Assembly: GCA_963809385.1 (NCBI GenBank)
Contig: CAWEJL010000016.1
Coordinates: 199,608-263,607, forward strand
DNA from: JAKAIY01 sp963809385
GTDB taxonomy: Bacteria; Chloroflexota; Ktedonobacteria; Ktedonobacterales; JADMIN01
Length of the DNA: 64,000 nt
Direction: 5' to 3'
Below the pieces are notes generated by a model. It was not told where the DNA came from, did not search any database, and worked only from the letters and a program-made list of their open reading frames with translations. How positions within the stretch are numbered: the first letter of the stretch is position 1; the number at the start of each line of letters is the position of its first letter. The position numbers and the translations under genes are program-made. Of the stretch, positions 33,894-43,300 are shown piece after piece.

Positions 33894-34850
33894 ATGAACG
33901 CTACGAATGTCACGAACGCGATGATCGCGGCGGGCGCCGCGCGTATCCGCCCAAGCGCGGCGGGACCACGTCGCGTCTTTTTCTCCGGCAAGGGCGGCGT
34001 GGGCAAGACCACGGCGGCCTGCGCGACCGCCCTCTGGGCGGCGGACGCGGGCTACCGCACGCTGCTCGTCACGACTGATCCCGCCGCCCACATCGGCGCC
34101 GTGCTGGAGGCGGAGGTAGGCGACACCCCCGCGCTGGTTCCGGGCGTCGCGCGTCTCAATGCTGTCAAAGTGGACGCCAAGCGCGTCACGCAGCAGTATA
34201 AGGACGAAGTGCTCGCCGACGCGCGAGCGCGCTTCGATGCGGCGACCGTCGCCCAGATCGCCGAAGAGCTTGACTCGCCCTGCACGGAGGAGATCGCCGT
34301 CTTCCAGCGCTTCCTCACGCATCTGCTCAGCGACGCCTATGAGGTGATGGTCTTCGACACCGCGCCGACCGGCCATACGCTGCGGCTGCTCTCACTCCCG
34401 CTCGACTATCGCGATCAGCTCAGCGTGAAGGCGCATGTCTCGGAGGAGAGCGCGAATGTGGACGCGGCCGAGTTGGCGCGCATGTCGGCTGCGCTGGACG
34501 TAGTGGGCGATCCGGCGCTGACGACGCTGGCGCTGGTGCTCTATCCGGAGACGACGCCCATCGCCGAGGCGCAGCGCGCGGCGGACGATCTGGCGGGGCT
34601 GGGCATCGCGACCGGGCTGGTGGTCGCCAATCAGGTGCTGCCAGAGGAGGTCTGCGTCAACCCGTTCTTCCGCAACCGCCGCACGATGCAAGTTTCCCAT
34701 CTGAACCGCCTGCCGGGCATCTTCCCTGGGGTGGACATCAGCCTGCTGCCCTTGCAGCCAGAGGACGTGCGCGGACTTGTGGTGCTGCGCGCGGTCGGCG
34801 AGCAGCTGTACGGCGCGCCCAGGCCTGTGAAAGCGTCCGTGACGGTATAG
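33894..34850 (+). CDS. arsA: ArsA ATPase, half-size, second copy
   Basis: A 318-residue second ArsA. Walker A VFFSGKGGVGKTTAAC, switch I VTTDPAAHIGAVL, DTAPTGHTLRLLSLP. It keeps LDSPCTEEIAVF (metal Cys) and LPEEVCVNPFF (a second metal Cys), the latter missing in the first copy, which instead has a non-cysteine sequence there. The two proteins probably form a heterodimer equal to one full ArsA. I chose the ATG at 33894, 17 bases after the first gene, with GAGGTGG upstream; a GTG at 33828 would give a 50-base overlap and a 22-residue extension. Confidence 0.9.
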   Translation: MNATNVTNAMIAAGAARIRPSAAGPRRVFFSGKGGVGKTTAACATALWAADAGYRTLLVTTDPAAHIGAVLEAEVGDTPALVPGVARLNAVKVDAKRVTQQYKDEVLADARARFDAATVAQIAEELDSPCTEEIAVFQRFLTHLLSDAYEVMVFDTAPTGHTLRLLSLPLDYRDQLSVKAHVSEESANVDAAELARMSAALDVVGDPALTTLALVLYPETTPIAEAQRAADDLAGLGIATGLVVANQVLPEEVCVNPFFRNRRTMQVSHLNRLPGIFPGVDISLLPLQPEDVRGLVVLRAVGEQLYGAPRPVKASVTV

Positions 34851-34872
34851 CCTGGCTTGAGTCAACGCCGCC

Positions 34873-34919
34873 ATACCAGGATGCGGCGCATGGGTAGCCC
34901 ATGCGCCGCATCCTGGTAT
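34873..34919. terminator. Strong hairpin after arsA
   Basis: A perfect 22-bp stem (34873-34894 with 34898-34919) closed by TAG. It lies between the second arsA and the convergent CMD gene and should stop transcription from both sides, though there is no T-run. Confidence 0.8.
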
Positions 34920-34938
34920 CGTCCGTGATCCAGACCAG

Positions 34939-35319
34939 CTATTTCCCGTCGCGCGCCATGCGCTCAAAAAAGTGTTCCGCGTTGCCGACCACGCGGGTCG
35001 CCTCGGCGTAGCGGGCAATTTTGAACGTTTCCAGCAGGCGTGGCTTATCAATGCCCAATGCGCCCGCTTTGTTCAGCATGGCCTCGATGCAGGCCTGGCT
35101 GTCCGTCGCCAGCGCGATCCCCAGGTAGATGAGGGTGCGTGTCTGCTCGTCGAGCGCGCCACCCTCGGGCGGCATCGCGAAGGCGCTGCTGCGCGCCTGC
35201 TCCAGCACCATCTCTGGCAGCGTGTCCGCCGCCAGCTCGATTGCCCGCGGCGTCTTGCCGCCCATCTTGCGCGCCATGTTATTGAGCACATCGCGCGGTG
35301 TCATCGTTGAGCTACTCAT
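34939..35319 (-). CDS. Carboxymuconolactone decarboxylase-family protein
   Basis: A 126-residue CMD-like protein (TLPEMVLEQARSSAFAMPPEGGALDEQTRTLIYLGIALATDSQACIEAMLNKA). Only one of the two active-site cysteines typical of AhpD is present (DSQACIEAM), so activity may differ. GAGGAG precedes the ATG. Not in the same transcript as the ars genes but next to them; a second CMD protein lies inside the ars cluster. Confidence 0.82.
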   Translation of the reverse strand: MSSSTMTPRDVLNNMARKMGGKTPRAIELAADTLPEMVLEQARSSAFAMPPEGGALDEQTRTLIYLGIALATDSQACIEAMLNKAGALGIDKPRLLETFKIARYAEATRVVGNAEHFFERMARDGK

Positions 35320-35473
35320 GTGTCTTGTACTCCTCTTCGCTTGGCTCTCGTCTCAGGACACAGACCATATAATCTGTGAGACTGACTCAGTCGCGTGGCG
35401 CGAGCGCCAGTACAACAGCCTAGGCCAGCAACCTGATGTTGAAATGCGCATGCGGCGTTTCCATGCCGCGCCC

Positions 35474-36619
35474 CTACCGCTTCCAGGCCAGACCGGTGCG
35501 GAGGTGGATCAGGGTAAACGTCGTGACGACCAGCCAGAAGCCGAGCAGCAGCAGGAAGAGCGCCGCGCCCAGTCCTTCGAGCGCGCCCACTTGCCACGCG
35601 CGGCCCAGCGCCAGCGTGCTCACCGTATAGGCGCCCAGCGGGAAGGTGAAGGCCCACCAGCCCACGCCATAGGGCAGCGGCCCCTGGCGCCGGTAGCGGA
35701 TCAGCAGAAGGACTGCCGTCGCCAGCCACCACACGCCAAATCCCCAGAGCATGGCGGCGGTGAGTGTGGAGATGGCGCTGATGACTGGAACCAACTCCGG
35801 CCCCCACAGGTGGGCGGTGGCTGGCGCGAGACGCAGCAGCGCGAGACTGCCAACGCCAATCGGGCCGAGGCCAATCCAGAGCGATGGCGCGAGCGGCGCC
35901 GCGGGCAGCGCATGATGGATGCTGCGGGAGTACAGCAGCGCCGCGATCAACAGGAAGAGCAGGAAGCCCATCCCCCAGGCGGCGTAGCCGACGAGTAGCA
36001 GCAGGCGCGCCGTGGGCGCATCCACCCCCGGCAAGAGTGGAAGTGTAGCCAGCGGCACAATGATCGCCACGACCGGCGGAATGAACCAGCCGCCATTCGC
36101 CATCTCCACCGGCACACTCGGCGTCACGAACAGGATATAGGCGAACAGGACGCTGATCACCAGCGCCAGCGCTCCACCAACCGCCGTCAGGATGGCGACG
36201 ATCAGCCAGATCGTGTGGGGCGGCAGGACGCCCGGCCCTACAGCGGCGGTGGTCGTCGCCAGCACGAGCAGGCCAGCCGGGAAGGTCGCGTAGAGCGCGC
36301 CCAACACGGGGCTCCGCAGGTCGCGCCAAGCCGCAGCCGGATGGCGAATCCAGCGGGCGACATAGGGAATGCCCAGCGCCAGGGCGAGCAGATAGGCCAG
36401 CGCCGCCATCGCCAGACTCAGCGCGCGCATGGCAGGCTGCAGCGCCGCGATGTGGCCAGGATTGAGCGATGCGGCGATGCCCACAATCGCCGTTCCCATC
36501 ACCGCGCCAAACCAGCCCGGATGGAAACTTTGCAGGATGGCGCTCATGGACATCCAGGGCGTTTCTGGCGTGGCCGAGTCGCCTGATGGTGGCAGCGTCA
36601 CGCGGTCTTTGATTGACAT
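35474..36619 (-). CDS. TDT-family transporter (TehA/SLAC1/MAE1-like)
   Basis: A 381-residue membrane protein with ten helices. It begins after a short tail with LQSFHPGWFGAVMGTAIVGIAA, the signature of the tellurite-resistance/dicarboxylate transporter family, and has GYAAWGMGFLLFLLIAALLYSR and LWIGLGPIGVGSLALLRL mid-protein. Members carry anions such as malate, sulfite or chloride, or give tellurite resistance. AGGAGTAAAGGGA precedes the ATG. No arsB or acr3 gene is seen nearby, but this protein is not an arsenite pump by sequence. Confidence 0.9.
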   Translation of the reverse strand: MSIKDRVTLPPSGDSATPETPWMSMSAILQSFHPGWFGAVMGTAIVGIAASLNPGHIAALQPAMRALSLAMAALAYLLALALGIPYVARWIRHPAAAWRDLRSPVLGALYATFPAGLLVLATTTAAVGPGVLPPHTIWLIVAILTAVGGALALVISVLFAYILFVTPSVPVEMANGGWFIPPVVAIIVPLATLPLLPGVDAPTARLLLLVGYAAWGMGFLLFLLIAALLYSRSIHHALPAAPLAPSLWIGLGPIGVGSLALLRLAPATAHLWGPELVPVISAISTLTAAMLWGFGVWWLATAVLLLIRYRRQGPLPYGVGWWAFTFPLGAYTVSTLALGRAWQVGALEGLGAALFLLLLGFWLVVTTFTLIHLRTGLAWKR

Positions 36620-37230
36620 AGGTCCCTTTACTCCTGACGGCTCACACGCTCAGCGCGCTCCACTCGCGACGGCTCTGATCGCGCCGGAATTTTTCCTTAC
36701 GCGCGCCGCGTCGCACGAGACGCCATCTGCGCTGGTGTTGATACAGCGCATGTCCGCGATGTCCCTATCGCGTCTAGTGATACCTTGGGGAGGTACGTAT
36801 TCCATCACATGCAGCCGAATGCATATCACAGTCAGCGCACAGCCGCGCAGGAGAGAAGAAGAGAAATCGGGCAAGAACGCTGGAAACCCACTGATGAATC
36901 CGTTTCTTCGGATGAAGGCCGGCTCGTGATGACTTCGCAGCAACTCGGCGCTATTTTCGAATGAGCTAATCAACTATTGCCTCAACGAGATTGGCAAGCC
37001 GGTCGGTGATCGCGGCTGCCCTGCCGTACGACAGCGCCAGCGCCTCGACTCCCGTCACATGGCTGAACTCGCCTGCTACGATCAGCCTGAATGAGTCGAT
37101 CTCGCTTGTTGTTGGCGTCCATGGGCTGACCAGCCAGAGTACGTACGCGCTCAGTTTCGGTATCAGCATTGATGGTGACGTAACCACGCTGGTGACGTCG
37201 AGTGATGGGGCCAGCCTCTCCAGTTCTTCC
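36620..37230. other. Mostly non-coding region with one doubtful small frame
   Basis: No firm gene. A minus-strand frame at 36966-37187 (73 residues, containing IDSFRLIVAGEFSHVTGVEALALSYGRAAAITDRL in two parts) looks protein-like and may be a gene fragment, but no ribosome site or family is visible. It lies just downstream of a comM remnant, as other accessory fragments do. Confidence 0.35.
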
Positions 37231-37297
37231 CTTCACCCCGCATCCACCCGTGGCCGGCGGCAACGAGGTCCGCGATGGCGCCGGGCGAGCTCGCGAT
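37231..37297 (-). pseudogene. comM 3'-end remnant
   Basis: CACCCCGCATCCACCCGTGG matches the comM 3' end (RVDVG and stop on the minus strand) almost base for base, followed by a mutated version of the next 40 bases. Only the last 15-20 codons are left. Confidence 0.65.
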
Positions 37298-37629
37298 CGG
37301 TGACCGGTTACTGGTCAACACGCCATCAGGCTGAAACAGAACGGTAACGACATCACAACGGCGATGAGTCTCACATTGACGCTTGATCACCCCTTGTGGG
37401 CCACGCTGGCACGCCTCTTGTGTCTGAGTTGCAGTGGTCGCTTTGTGAGCCAGGGGCGTCCCGGCGGACATGTGTATCATCTGGTCTTCGGCGCCCATAC
37501 GATCGTCAATGGCGATTCAAACCAGTGCGCCTCCTTCGTTCGTTACTAGTAGTAGTAGCGGCGAAATGTGCGGACGATACCTCCGCCGATGCGAGATATC
37601 TCGCGCTATGAAGATATGGAGAACAGCCG

Positions 37630-38394
37630 GTGAGCAACACGAAACGCACACGCAATGCACTCCGTCTGGTAAGCGTCGTCGTGGGGGCGCTTCTGGTGAT
37701 GCTGGTGGTAGCGCGTCCGGTGGAAGCGTCGGCCGCGTCCGCGTCGGCCACGCCGGCCGCGTCGGCCTATCCCACCGGCTCGACCGGCTATGATGTCTCC
37801 TGGCCGAACTGCGCTGCGAAGCCGCCAGCGCATCCACCGTTCGGCATCGTCGGCGTCAGCGATGGGACAGGCTACAGTCAGAACCCCTGCCTGGCGAAAG
37901 AAGCTTCCTGGTTTCCAAATCTCAGCCTCTACGTCAACACCGGATGGTACAACCAGTCGTCATACATCAATCCCAGCAGTCCGAAGGCCTGCGCCAGTGG
38001 GGATAACAACTGCCTCGCCTACAACTATGGCTACAACGCCGGACTGTACGCGCTCAGCTACGCCAACAGCCTGAACATCCATGCCAGCGTGTGGTGGCTG
38101 GACGTGGAGACCAGCAACACCTGGAACACCGACACGACACAAAACCGCAATAGTCTGCAAGGCGAGTATGACGCGCTGGTAGCGAATGGCGTAACAACCG
38201 TTGGGGCCTACAGCACGACCTATCAGTGGGATACCGTGACCGGAACGTGGCTGAACAACTGGCCCAACTGGGGAGCCACCACAGTGCGCACCGCCAGCAA
38301 AGCCGCGACGTTCTGCACGGGCCATCAATTCACGGGCGGTCCGACCTACCTGATCCAGTTCTCTGGCTCCCTCGACCAGGATTACGCCTGCTAA
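37630..38394 (+). CDS. Secreted DUF1906-like protein
   Basis: A 254-residue exported protein with a signal peptide (RLVSVVVGALLVMLVVARPVEASA) and a single domain: STGYDVSWPNCAAK, FGIVGVSDGTGYSQNPCLAKEASWFPNLSLYVNTGWYN, ASVWWLDVETSNTW and a closing FTGGPTYLIQFSGSLDQDYAC. The pattern (opening GYDVSWPNC, an acidic WWLDVET strand, paired cysteines) resembles DUF1906/Rv2525c-type and GH25-like TIM barrels that act on cell-wall sugars. ATGGAG lies ahead of the GTG start. Confidence 0.75.
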   Translation: MSNTKRTRNALRLVSVVVGALLVMLVVARPVEASAASASATPAASAYPTGSTGYDVSWPNCAAKPPAHPPFGIVGVSDGTGYSQNPCLAKEASWFPNLSLYVNTGWYNQSSYINPSSPKACASGDNNCLAYNYGYNAGLYALSYANSLNIHASVWWLDVETSNTWNTDTTQNRNSLQGEYDALVANGVTTVGAYSTTYQWDTVTGTWLNNWPNWGATTVRTASKAATFCTGHQFTGGPTYLIQFSGSLDQDYAC

Positions 38395-38590
38395 CGCTAC
38401 GCGGCGCATCCGGCAAGATGACGGCGCCTCCCAGGCGCTGAGCGAGTCGCGATGTCCAGGGACAGGATGCGATGCCCTTCTTAACCGTTGCGGGTATCAC
38501 GCCTGTCCCGATTTTTCCGGCTTAGTGGCAAGCGAGATGCGTCTCGGCGCCGGCGACGGTAACGCGAAGCAGAACATCGGCTCCATCACG

Positions 38591-40197
38591 TCAAGCGCAT
38601 GCCGAAGACCCAAAGGCATGCCCCTCCGCGATCAATGTACGCCAGTAGACCGCCCCATCCTCGCTCGAGAGCGCCCACACGAACGGATACATCACACCAC
38701 CCGCGCAGATGTCTCCGGGCCTCGGTGGTGTATCAATCGAAAGTCCGAGCCATACCGTATCTGGCGCCACCGTCCAATCGGAATTCCCCAGGCCTCCCAC
38801 CGTCCAATCAGGGTTCCACACGCCGCTCGACTCCGTCAGGCGCCAGCGCACGGCCCCAGTGGCGGCGTCCAGCGCGGTAACGCCATTCTCCCCATCCAGA
38901 ATGTACACCTTGTCGTTCTTCCATTGCAGCGCGACGCCCACGCTCGTTGGCAGGTGGTACGTCCACCGCAGCTTCCCCGAAGCCGTGTCAACCGCGTACA
39001 CCATCGGCTGCTGTGGGTACGTATTCCCCACCTCAGCCGTGAAGTACATGGTGTTGGCGTGAACGACTGGCTCGTCCCCAGCCGCCTGCAGCGTCACATC
39101 CGCACTGGCGCTGGCGTTCCGGCCCACCGTCCAGAGCGTCTTCCCCGACGCGACGTTCAGCGCGATCACCTGTGTCTGCGTCCAGGCCAGAACGCCGCCA
39201 GAGCCCGTCAGGCCAAGCATCCCGTTCGTCGGGTCAACGTCCGCGCGCCACAACACCTTCCCATCCGTGAGGCGCAGCGCCTCGATCTCCTGCCGCTGTC
39301 GCGCGGTATCGTAGGTCGTGATATAGGCCGCGCTCGTGCCGGCGACGAAGTCTCGCTGGACGGCGTTAGGCCCCTGATGAATCATCGTCACCCAGGTCGT
39401 CTGGCCAGTTGTCGCGTCCGCCGCCAGAAATTCCATGTCGCCCGCAACGCCGTCTAGCTGGTAGAGCGACGACTCGAAAAGGATCGTGCGCGGTGTGACC
39501 AACGGGTTGCTATACCGTATCGGCCTGCTGGCCGGAGCGGTGTCTTGCCACAATACGGCCCCATCGCTGGCTCGCAGCGCGGTAAAGCCTGTCAATGGCT
39601 GGAGCGAGGACTGCGATATCTCGGACGTCGCGACATAGAGAGGCGATGACGCCGCGCCAGTCGCGTCCAGGGCCAGCGGTGTGCTCGGAAGGTTCCGAAG
39701 GGAGATGCCGCCATCCAGCTCGCGCTGCCAGAGCGTAGAGCCATCGCTCGCTCGCAGCGCCATGATGTCGCCCTTTTTTGCACCCATCTTGTCCACCCCG
39801 ACGATCACATCCGCTAGCCCGCGCGCCATTATGGTGACGACGCCCCCCGTAAACACACGCGACCACCGGATCGTTCCAGCGCTCGCGCTCAGCGCGACCA
39901 GCGTATCCCCTGTCGCCTTGGTATTGGTGATGTCGTACACGGTCAGCCCCGGATCCACCGGCGCGGCGCGGTTGGCGATGTTCGGCGGCGGCGCGAGATC
40001 ATGCGAGAGCGTCTGCCCGGCGCTGAGCAGCCAGGGCGTCACGCCGATGAGGAGCAGCGCCCCGGCGAGAACCACCGACAGGATGATGCGAGGCGCGAGC
40101 GCCTTCGCCGCGACGCGAGCGCCGTCGCCACCAGTGCGAGCGCCCCGAGCGCGCACACCACGGCCAGCGCGATGCGCCACAGGTTTCCCACCAGCAT
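38591..40197 (-). CDS. PQQ-like beta-propeller protein with membrane anchor, one frameshift
   Basis: About 535 residues. From the ATG at 40197 (GAAGGGAT upstream) the chain MLVGNLWRIALAVVCALGALALVATAL forms a helix, then a shift near 40120 joins APRIILSVVLAGALLLIGVTPWLLS and a propeller of repeated blades: GDTLVALSASAGTIRWSRVF, GDIMALRASDGSTLWQREL, GFTALRASDGAVLWQD, QVIALNVASGKTLWTVG, MVYAVDTASGKLRWTYHL, GVTALDAATGAVRWRLT. These are PQQ-enzyme-like repeats, without the active-site residues of quinoprotein dehydrogenases. Likely an outside-facing binding protein. Confidence 0.75.
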
Positions 40198-40367
40198 CCG
40201 CTATCCCTTCCACCAACGCGGCCCGCGTAGCTGCGCAGCGGACGCCCAGCCACATCCTCCAGAGACGCCCCCACGTGAGCGCCTTTTCAGCGATGGCCTG
40301 ATACGGCAAAGCCCATCGCTGATAGAGACCTGGCTGCTATTCTAGCGTATAGGGTTCTTAACGTGTA

Positions 40368-40440
40368 TCCCCACATCCACCCGCGATCGTTATCGCGGCG
40401 CCTCGGCGATGGCGCTCGCTCCGGCGAGGCCGGCGATGCC
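40368..40440 (-). pseudogene. comM 3'-end remnant
   Basis: CCCCACATCCACCCGCGATC followed by GCGGCGCCTCGGCGATGGCG matches the last 25 codons of comM in the same orientation, with substitutions. It lies upstream of the small membrane protein gene. Confidence 0.6.
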
Positions 40441-40607
40441 GAGCCTGCGGTGAGCGAAAGACTAGCCCTGTGGACAGTCCTTTGGTGCGATGCGATGCAT
40501 CGGCGGTTCGCCTACACTGAGGTTATCCCCACAGCGAGGAGTGGGTTCATCCGGGCATCGCGCCCCGTTTCACACGCCGCGCATGTCAGACAGAGAGGTG
40601 GATCATC

Positions 40608-40841
40608 ATGTCAGTACTTGAGTGGATTTTCACGTTCACACTGGGCTTTTTCTATTTCTTCTTGCTCTTCACGGTTTGTTTCATGACATTCCGCAAGGGC
40701 CACATTGTTCTCGGAATCGTCGGAATCTTCCTGCCCTTCCTCTGGCTGATCGGCGCCATACTGCCGCCTAAGCATGGGTCCCGGTACGAGACAGAGCAGG
40801 CGGCGTATTATCAGTCGCAAACTCAGCAGGCGGCTAGCTGA
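40608..40841 (+). CDS. Small membrane protein, two helices
   Basis: A 77-residue protein: WIFTFTLGFFYFFLLFTVCFMTF, a KGH turn, then IVLGIVGIFLPFLWLIGAILPP and a polar tail rich in Gln and Tyr. This is the layout of SHOCT-less superinfection-immunity/Imm-type small membrane proteins, but no family can be named with confidence. AGAGAGGTGG precedes the ATG. It ends 140 bases before a comM remnant on the other strand. Confidence 0.65.
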   Translation: MSVLEWIFTFTLGFFYFFLLFTVCFMTFRKGHIVLGIVGIFLPFLWLIGAILPPKHGSRYETEQAAYYQSQTQQAAS

Positions 40842-40981
40842 CCGCGACCATATACGCCCTGCCGGGGCGCCGCGCTCGCCATACCTGCCAGCCCGGCGCC
40901 CGGCAGGGGAAGCGTGGCGATGCGGGCGAGCGGTGATCTCGATTCGGCCCGACTACGCCGCGCATGACCGTCGCGCGCTCT

Positions 40982-41147
40982 CCCACATCCACCCGCGGCC
41001 GGTACCACGGCGCCTCCGCGATGTGCGGCGCGGCGATGGCCCCACCAGGTCGGCGATCGTGCGCGCCAGCGCGAGGGCGCGGTGGAGAATACCTGGCGCC
41101 TGGCCGCACGCTGGGACGCCCGTGTGGGTAACAATACTGGGTATTCA
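40982..41147 (-). pseudogene. comM 3' module remnant with internal deletion
   Basis: On the minus strand the left junction AATACCCAGTATTGTTACCC-ACACGGGCG (as at 49.9 and 54.4 kb) is followed, after a deletion of about 330 bases, by the comM tail ARTIADLVG..., APHIAEAPWYRPRVDVG. The presence of both the junction and the tail shows this was once a complete module. Confidence 0.8.
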
Positions 41148-41234
41148 CGGGCGCGCCCTTGCGCGGACGTATGGAGTATGACGAGAGACAGGAGCGCTGC
41201 CACCAGGCATGCGCCTCCAGCCTCTCGTCATCTG

Positions 41235-41375
41235 CTACTGGTTGAGTCGACTGACCACACGCTCGGCGCATTGCTGGAGCGCGTTCTGCTGCGCGGTGTC
41301 ATTGGGCTTGGTGTTCATATGGAAGTCGTCGCACATGAACGCGACCTTCCCATAGATAGATCCCGCCGGCGCTCG
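41235..41375 (-). pseudogene. C-terminal fragment of a lipoprotein paralogue
   Basis: The frame GKVAFMCDDFHMNTKPNDTAQQNALQQCAERVVSRLNQ and stop resembles the end of the lipoprotein encoded next door (FIFDCFTETYLSQVMASQSQLQQCATTVDTNL). The rest of the paralogue is gone. Confidence 0.5.
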
Positions 41376-41463
41376 ACTTGCGCTTCTTCCAAGAGTTGCC
41401 ACAGCGACTCATTGGTGATCGCGCCGCATCGCCGCGAGCGGGTGCGGCGCGAGACCCAGGTAG

Positions 41464-41509
41464 CCGCTCGATCTTCCAGCGGTATCGCCACCGCTGGAAG
41501 ATCGAGCGG
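41464..41509 (+). terminator. 20-bp perfect hairpin with T-run
   Basis: A perfect 20-bp stem (41464-41483 with 41490-41509) and a six-base loop, followed on the plus strand by CTTTTC. It has the shape of a Rho-independent terminator on the plus strand, yet there is no plus-strand gene just before it; it may instead protect the lipoprotein mRNA on the other strand. Confidence 0.6.
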
Positions 41510-41562
41510 CTTTTCATCTGACCCGGCAATTTCCGGATTGGAGGCGCGCCAACGTACAGCCG

Positions 41563-42225
41563 CTACGATGCCCGCAAGTTGGTATCCACCGTCGTCGCGC
41601 ACTGCTGGAGCTGACTCTGGCTCGCCATCACTTGGGAAAGGTAGGTTTCTGTGAAGCAATCGAAAATGAACGGACCTTCGAGCACATAGAAGATATGGAC
41701 AGTGACCGAGATCCCGGTGTAGTTCCCGGTCGCCTCCACATATGCCGCCTGGTCGCCGATGCCTGACACCGTCTTGACTGTGGTGATCGTCATACTGCTC
41801 CCGGCCGCCTGTGACAACACGGACTGAATATCACTTTGTGGGATCGGATCGGGCCCGTGATAGGGAATGAAGTAGACGACCAATAGCAACTTGGACGGAG
41901 ACACCTCATAGTTGCAGGCGCCGCTCAGGGCATTGTTGGGATTGCCTTGTGTGATCGAGGTCGCCGGAGGCGAAGAGGGGATGATCTGGTTCGCCGTAGC
42001 GAGCGGGAGTATTCGTGAGCAATAGGCGACCGTGATCTGCTGGAGCGCGATCGTCGCTGTCGGCCCAGGCGCTGTCGCTGTCGCCGAGTTACCGTTAGAC
42101 GACGAGCCACCAGCGCCGCTGGATGTTCCGCCGCCGGACGCGGTTCCGCCGCCGCATGCCGCCAGCGAGAGCGCGCTGACGAGCAGCGCGATGCGGATGA
42201 ATGCTAGAGAGAGCGATTTCACCAC
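41563..42225 (-). CDS. Putative lipoprotein
   Basis: A 220-residue exported protein with lipobox LAAC (VSALSLAACGGGTASGGG), a Gly/Ser/Asn linker and a domain with cysteines VAYCSRILP, SGACNYEVSP and IFDCFTETY plus LQQCATTV. It follows the PrmC-like gene without a gap: AGGAGG, which ends that gene's last codons, serves as its ribosome site before a GTG start. A degraded relative lies downstream at 41.3 kb. Function unknown. Confidence 0.75.
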   Translation of the reverse strand: MVKSLSLAFIRIALLVSALSLAACGGGTASGGGTSSGAGGSSSNGNSATATAPGPTATIALQQITVAYCSRILPLATANQIIPSSPPATSITQGNPNNALSGACNYEVSPSKLLLVVYFIPYHGPDPIPQSDIQSVLSQAAGSSMTITTVKTVSGIGDQAAYVEATGNYTGISVTVHIFYVLEGPFIFDCFTETYLSQVMASQSQLQQCATTVDTNLRAS

Positions 42226-43068
42226 TTACCTCCTAGAGTTGCCATTGTTGAATGTCGTATCGCCCGTCGCAGGGGACGGCAGTTGCGCGACGAGGACGGC
42301 TCCCGCAGGATGGGGATCCGCCCAGACCTGCGCGGTGGGGAGCGCGCGCGCGAGCAGCGCGCTGAACTCGGAGACTGATTGGCGGTCGAGCGCGCAGACC
42401 AGCGCGCCGCCGGACCGCAGCTTCGCGGGCGCCTGCTCGAGCAGCCGCGCCGCTGAGGGCGTGGACGGCTCGAGCTGGCCGCAGACCACCACATCCACCG
42501 GCTCGGGAACGCTGTCGAGCCCTTCGCCCTCCAGCCAGCTGATGAGCAGGTTTAGCAGGTAGCGCGCGCCGTTGGCGGCCGCTGTCTCCAGCGCCGTCAC
42601 GGAGGACTCCACGGCGTAGACGCGGGTGAAGCGCGGCTCAAAGGCGGCCAGCGCCAGGGCAGTCGCGCCGCAGCCCGTCCCGATATCGGCGGCCAGCAAG
42701 TCGCCGGAGGCGTGATGGCGCGCAACCTGGAGGGCCGCCTCCAGCAGCCTCCACGCGCTGGGGGCGGGCAGTGGATCGCTCCGCCCGACGACCAGCTCCA
42801 GGCCCATGAACGGCAGCCGTCCGGTGATATGGGGCAGCGCCTCGCCTGCGGCCCGCCGCGCGACCCACCCGGCGAACATCTCCGCATTCTCCCGGCTCAT
42901 GCGACGCCCGGGCTGGGCGCGCAGCAGCGCGGGGGGCGTGTTGAGTAGCGCGCTGAGCAGCGCGGTGGCCTCCTCGTGTGGCGCGAGCGATCCCGCCGAG
43001 GCAAGGAGCGTTTCGGCGTGAGCGAGCTGCGCGCCCAAGGTCAGCGGGATATCCGGCTCAATGGGCAT
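42226..43068 (-). CDS. PrmC/HemK-like methyltransferase paralogue lacking NPPY
   Basis: A 280-residue protein with the two-domain plan of PrmC, the glutamine methyltransferase for release factors. The N-terminal helical domain (LAHAETLLASAGSLAPHEEATALLSALL) and the linker GEALPHITGRLPFMGLEL match, as does motif I (LLAADIGTGCGATALALAAFEP) and the acidic loop (VYAVESSVTAL). Where PrmC has NPPY, this protein has VVVCGQLEPS. Without that catalytic loop it probably does not methylate glutamine, so it is likely a diverged paralogue. Start codon support is weak. Confidence 0.75.
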   Translation of the reverse strand: MPIEPDIPLTLGAQLAHAETLLASAGSLAPHEEATALLSALLNTPPALLRAQPGRRMSRENAEMFAGWVARRAAGEALPHITGRLPFMGLELVVGRSDPLPAPSAWRLLEAALQVARHHASGDLLAADIGTGCGATALALAAFEPRFTRVYAVESSVTALETAAANGARYLLNLLISWLEGEGLDSVPEPVDVVVCGQLEPSTPSAARLLEQAPAKLRSGGALVCALDRQSVSEFSALLARALPTAQVWADPHPAGAVLVAQLPSPATGDTTFNNGNSRR

Positions 43069-43255
43069 GGGCCGTGGCTCCGTTCCCTGATAGCGGATCG
43101 CGGGCGCCGCCCCGCGAGCGCCGCGGTCACCGCATGGACAGGAGCAATTGTGCCTGGGAGAGGCGCCCGGACTCCACAGAGAATCCGTAGTGCGCCCGTA
43201 AAACGCTCGTAAGAGGCTGGCGACATGGAGGCTTCGATAGCGCGCGGCGCGGTGC

Positions 43256-43261
43256 TATAAT
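43256..43261 (+). promoter_or_regulatory. -10 box TATAAT
   Basis: A consensus TATAAT, rare in this GC-rich DNA, stands 40 bases before the ATG at 43301. No good -35 is seen. Confidence 0.5.
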
Positions 43262-43300
43262 GCGGCGATGACCGGCGGGCTGGTGGACCCGGAGGACGTC

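Noticed and set aside
35474..36619. Arsenite exporter next to the ars genes
   Set aside because: The sequence has the TDT family signature, not the features of ArsB or Acr3.
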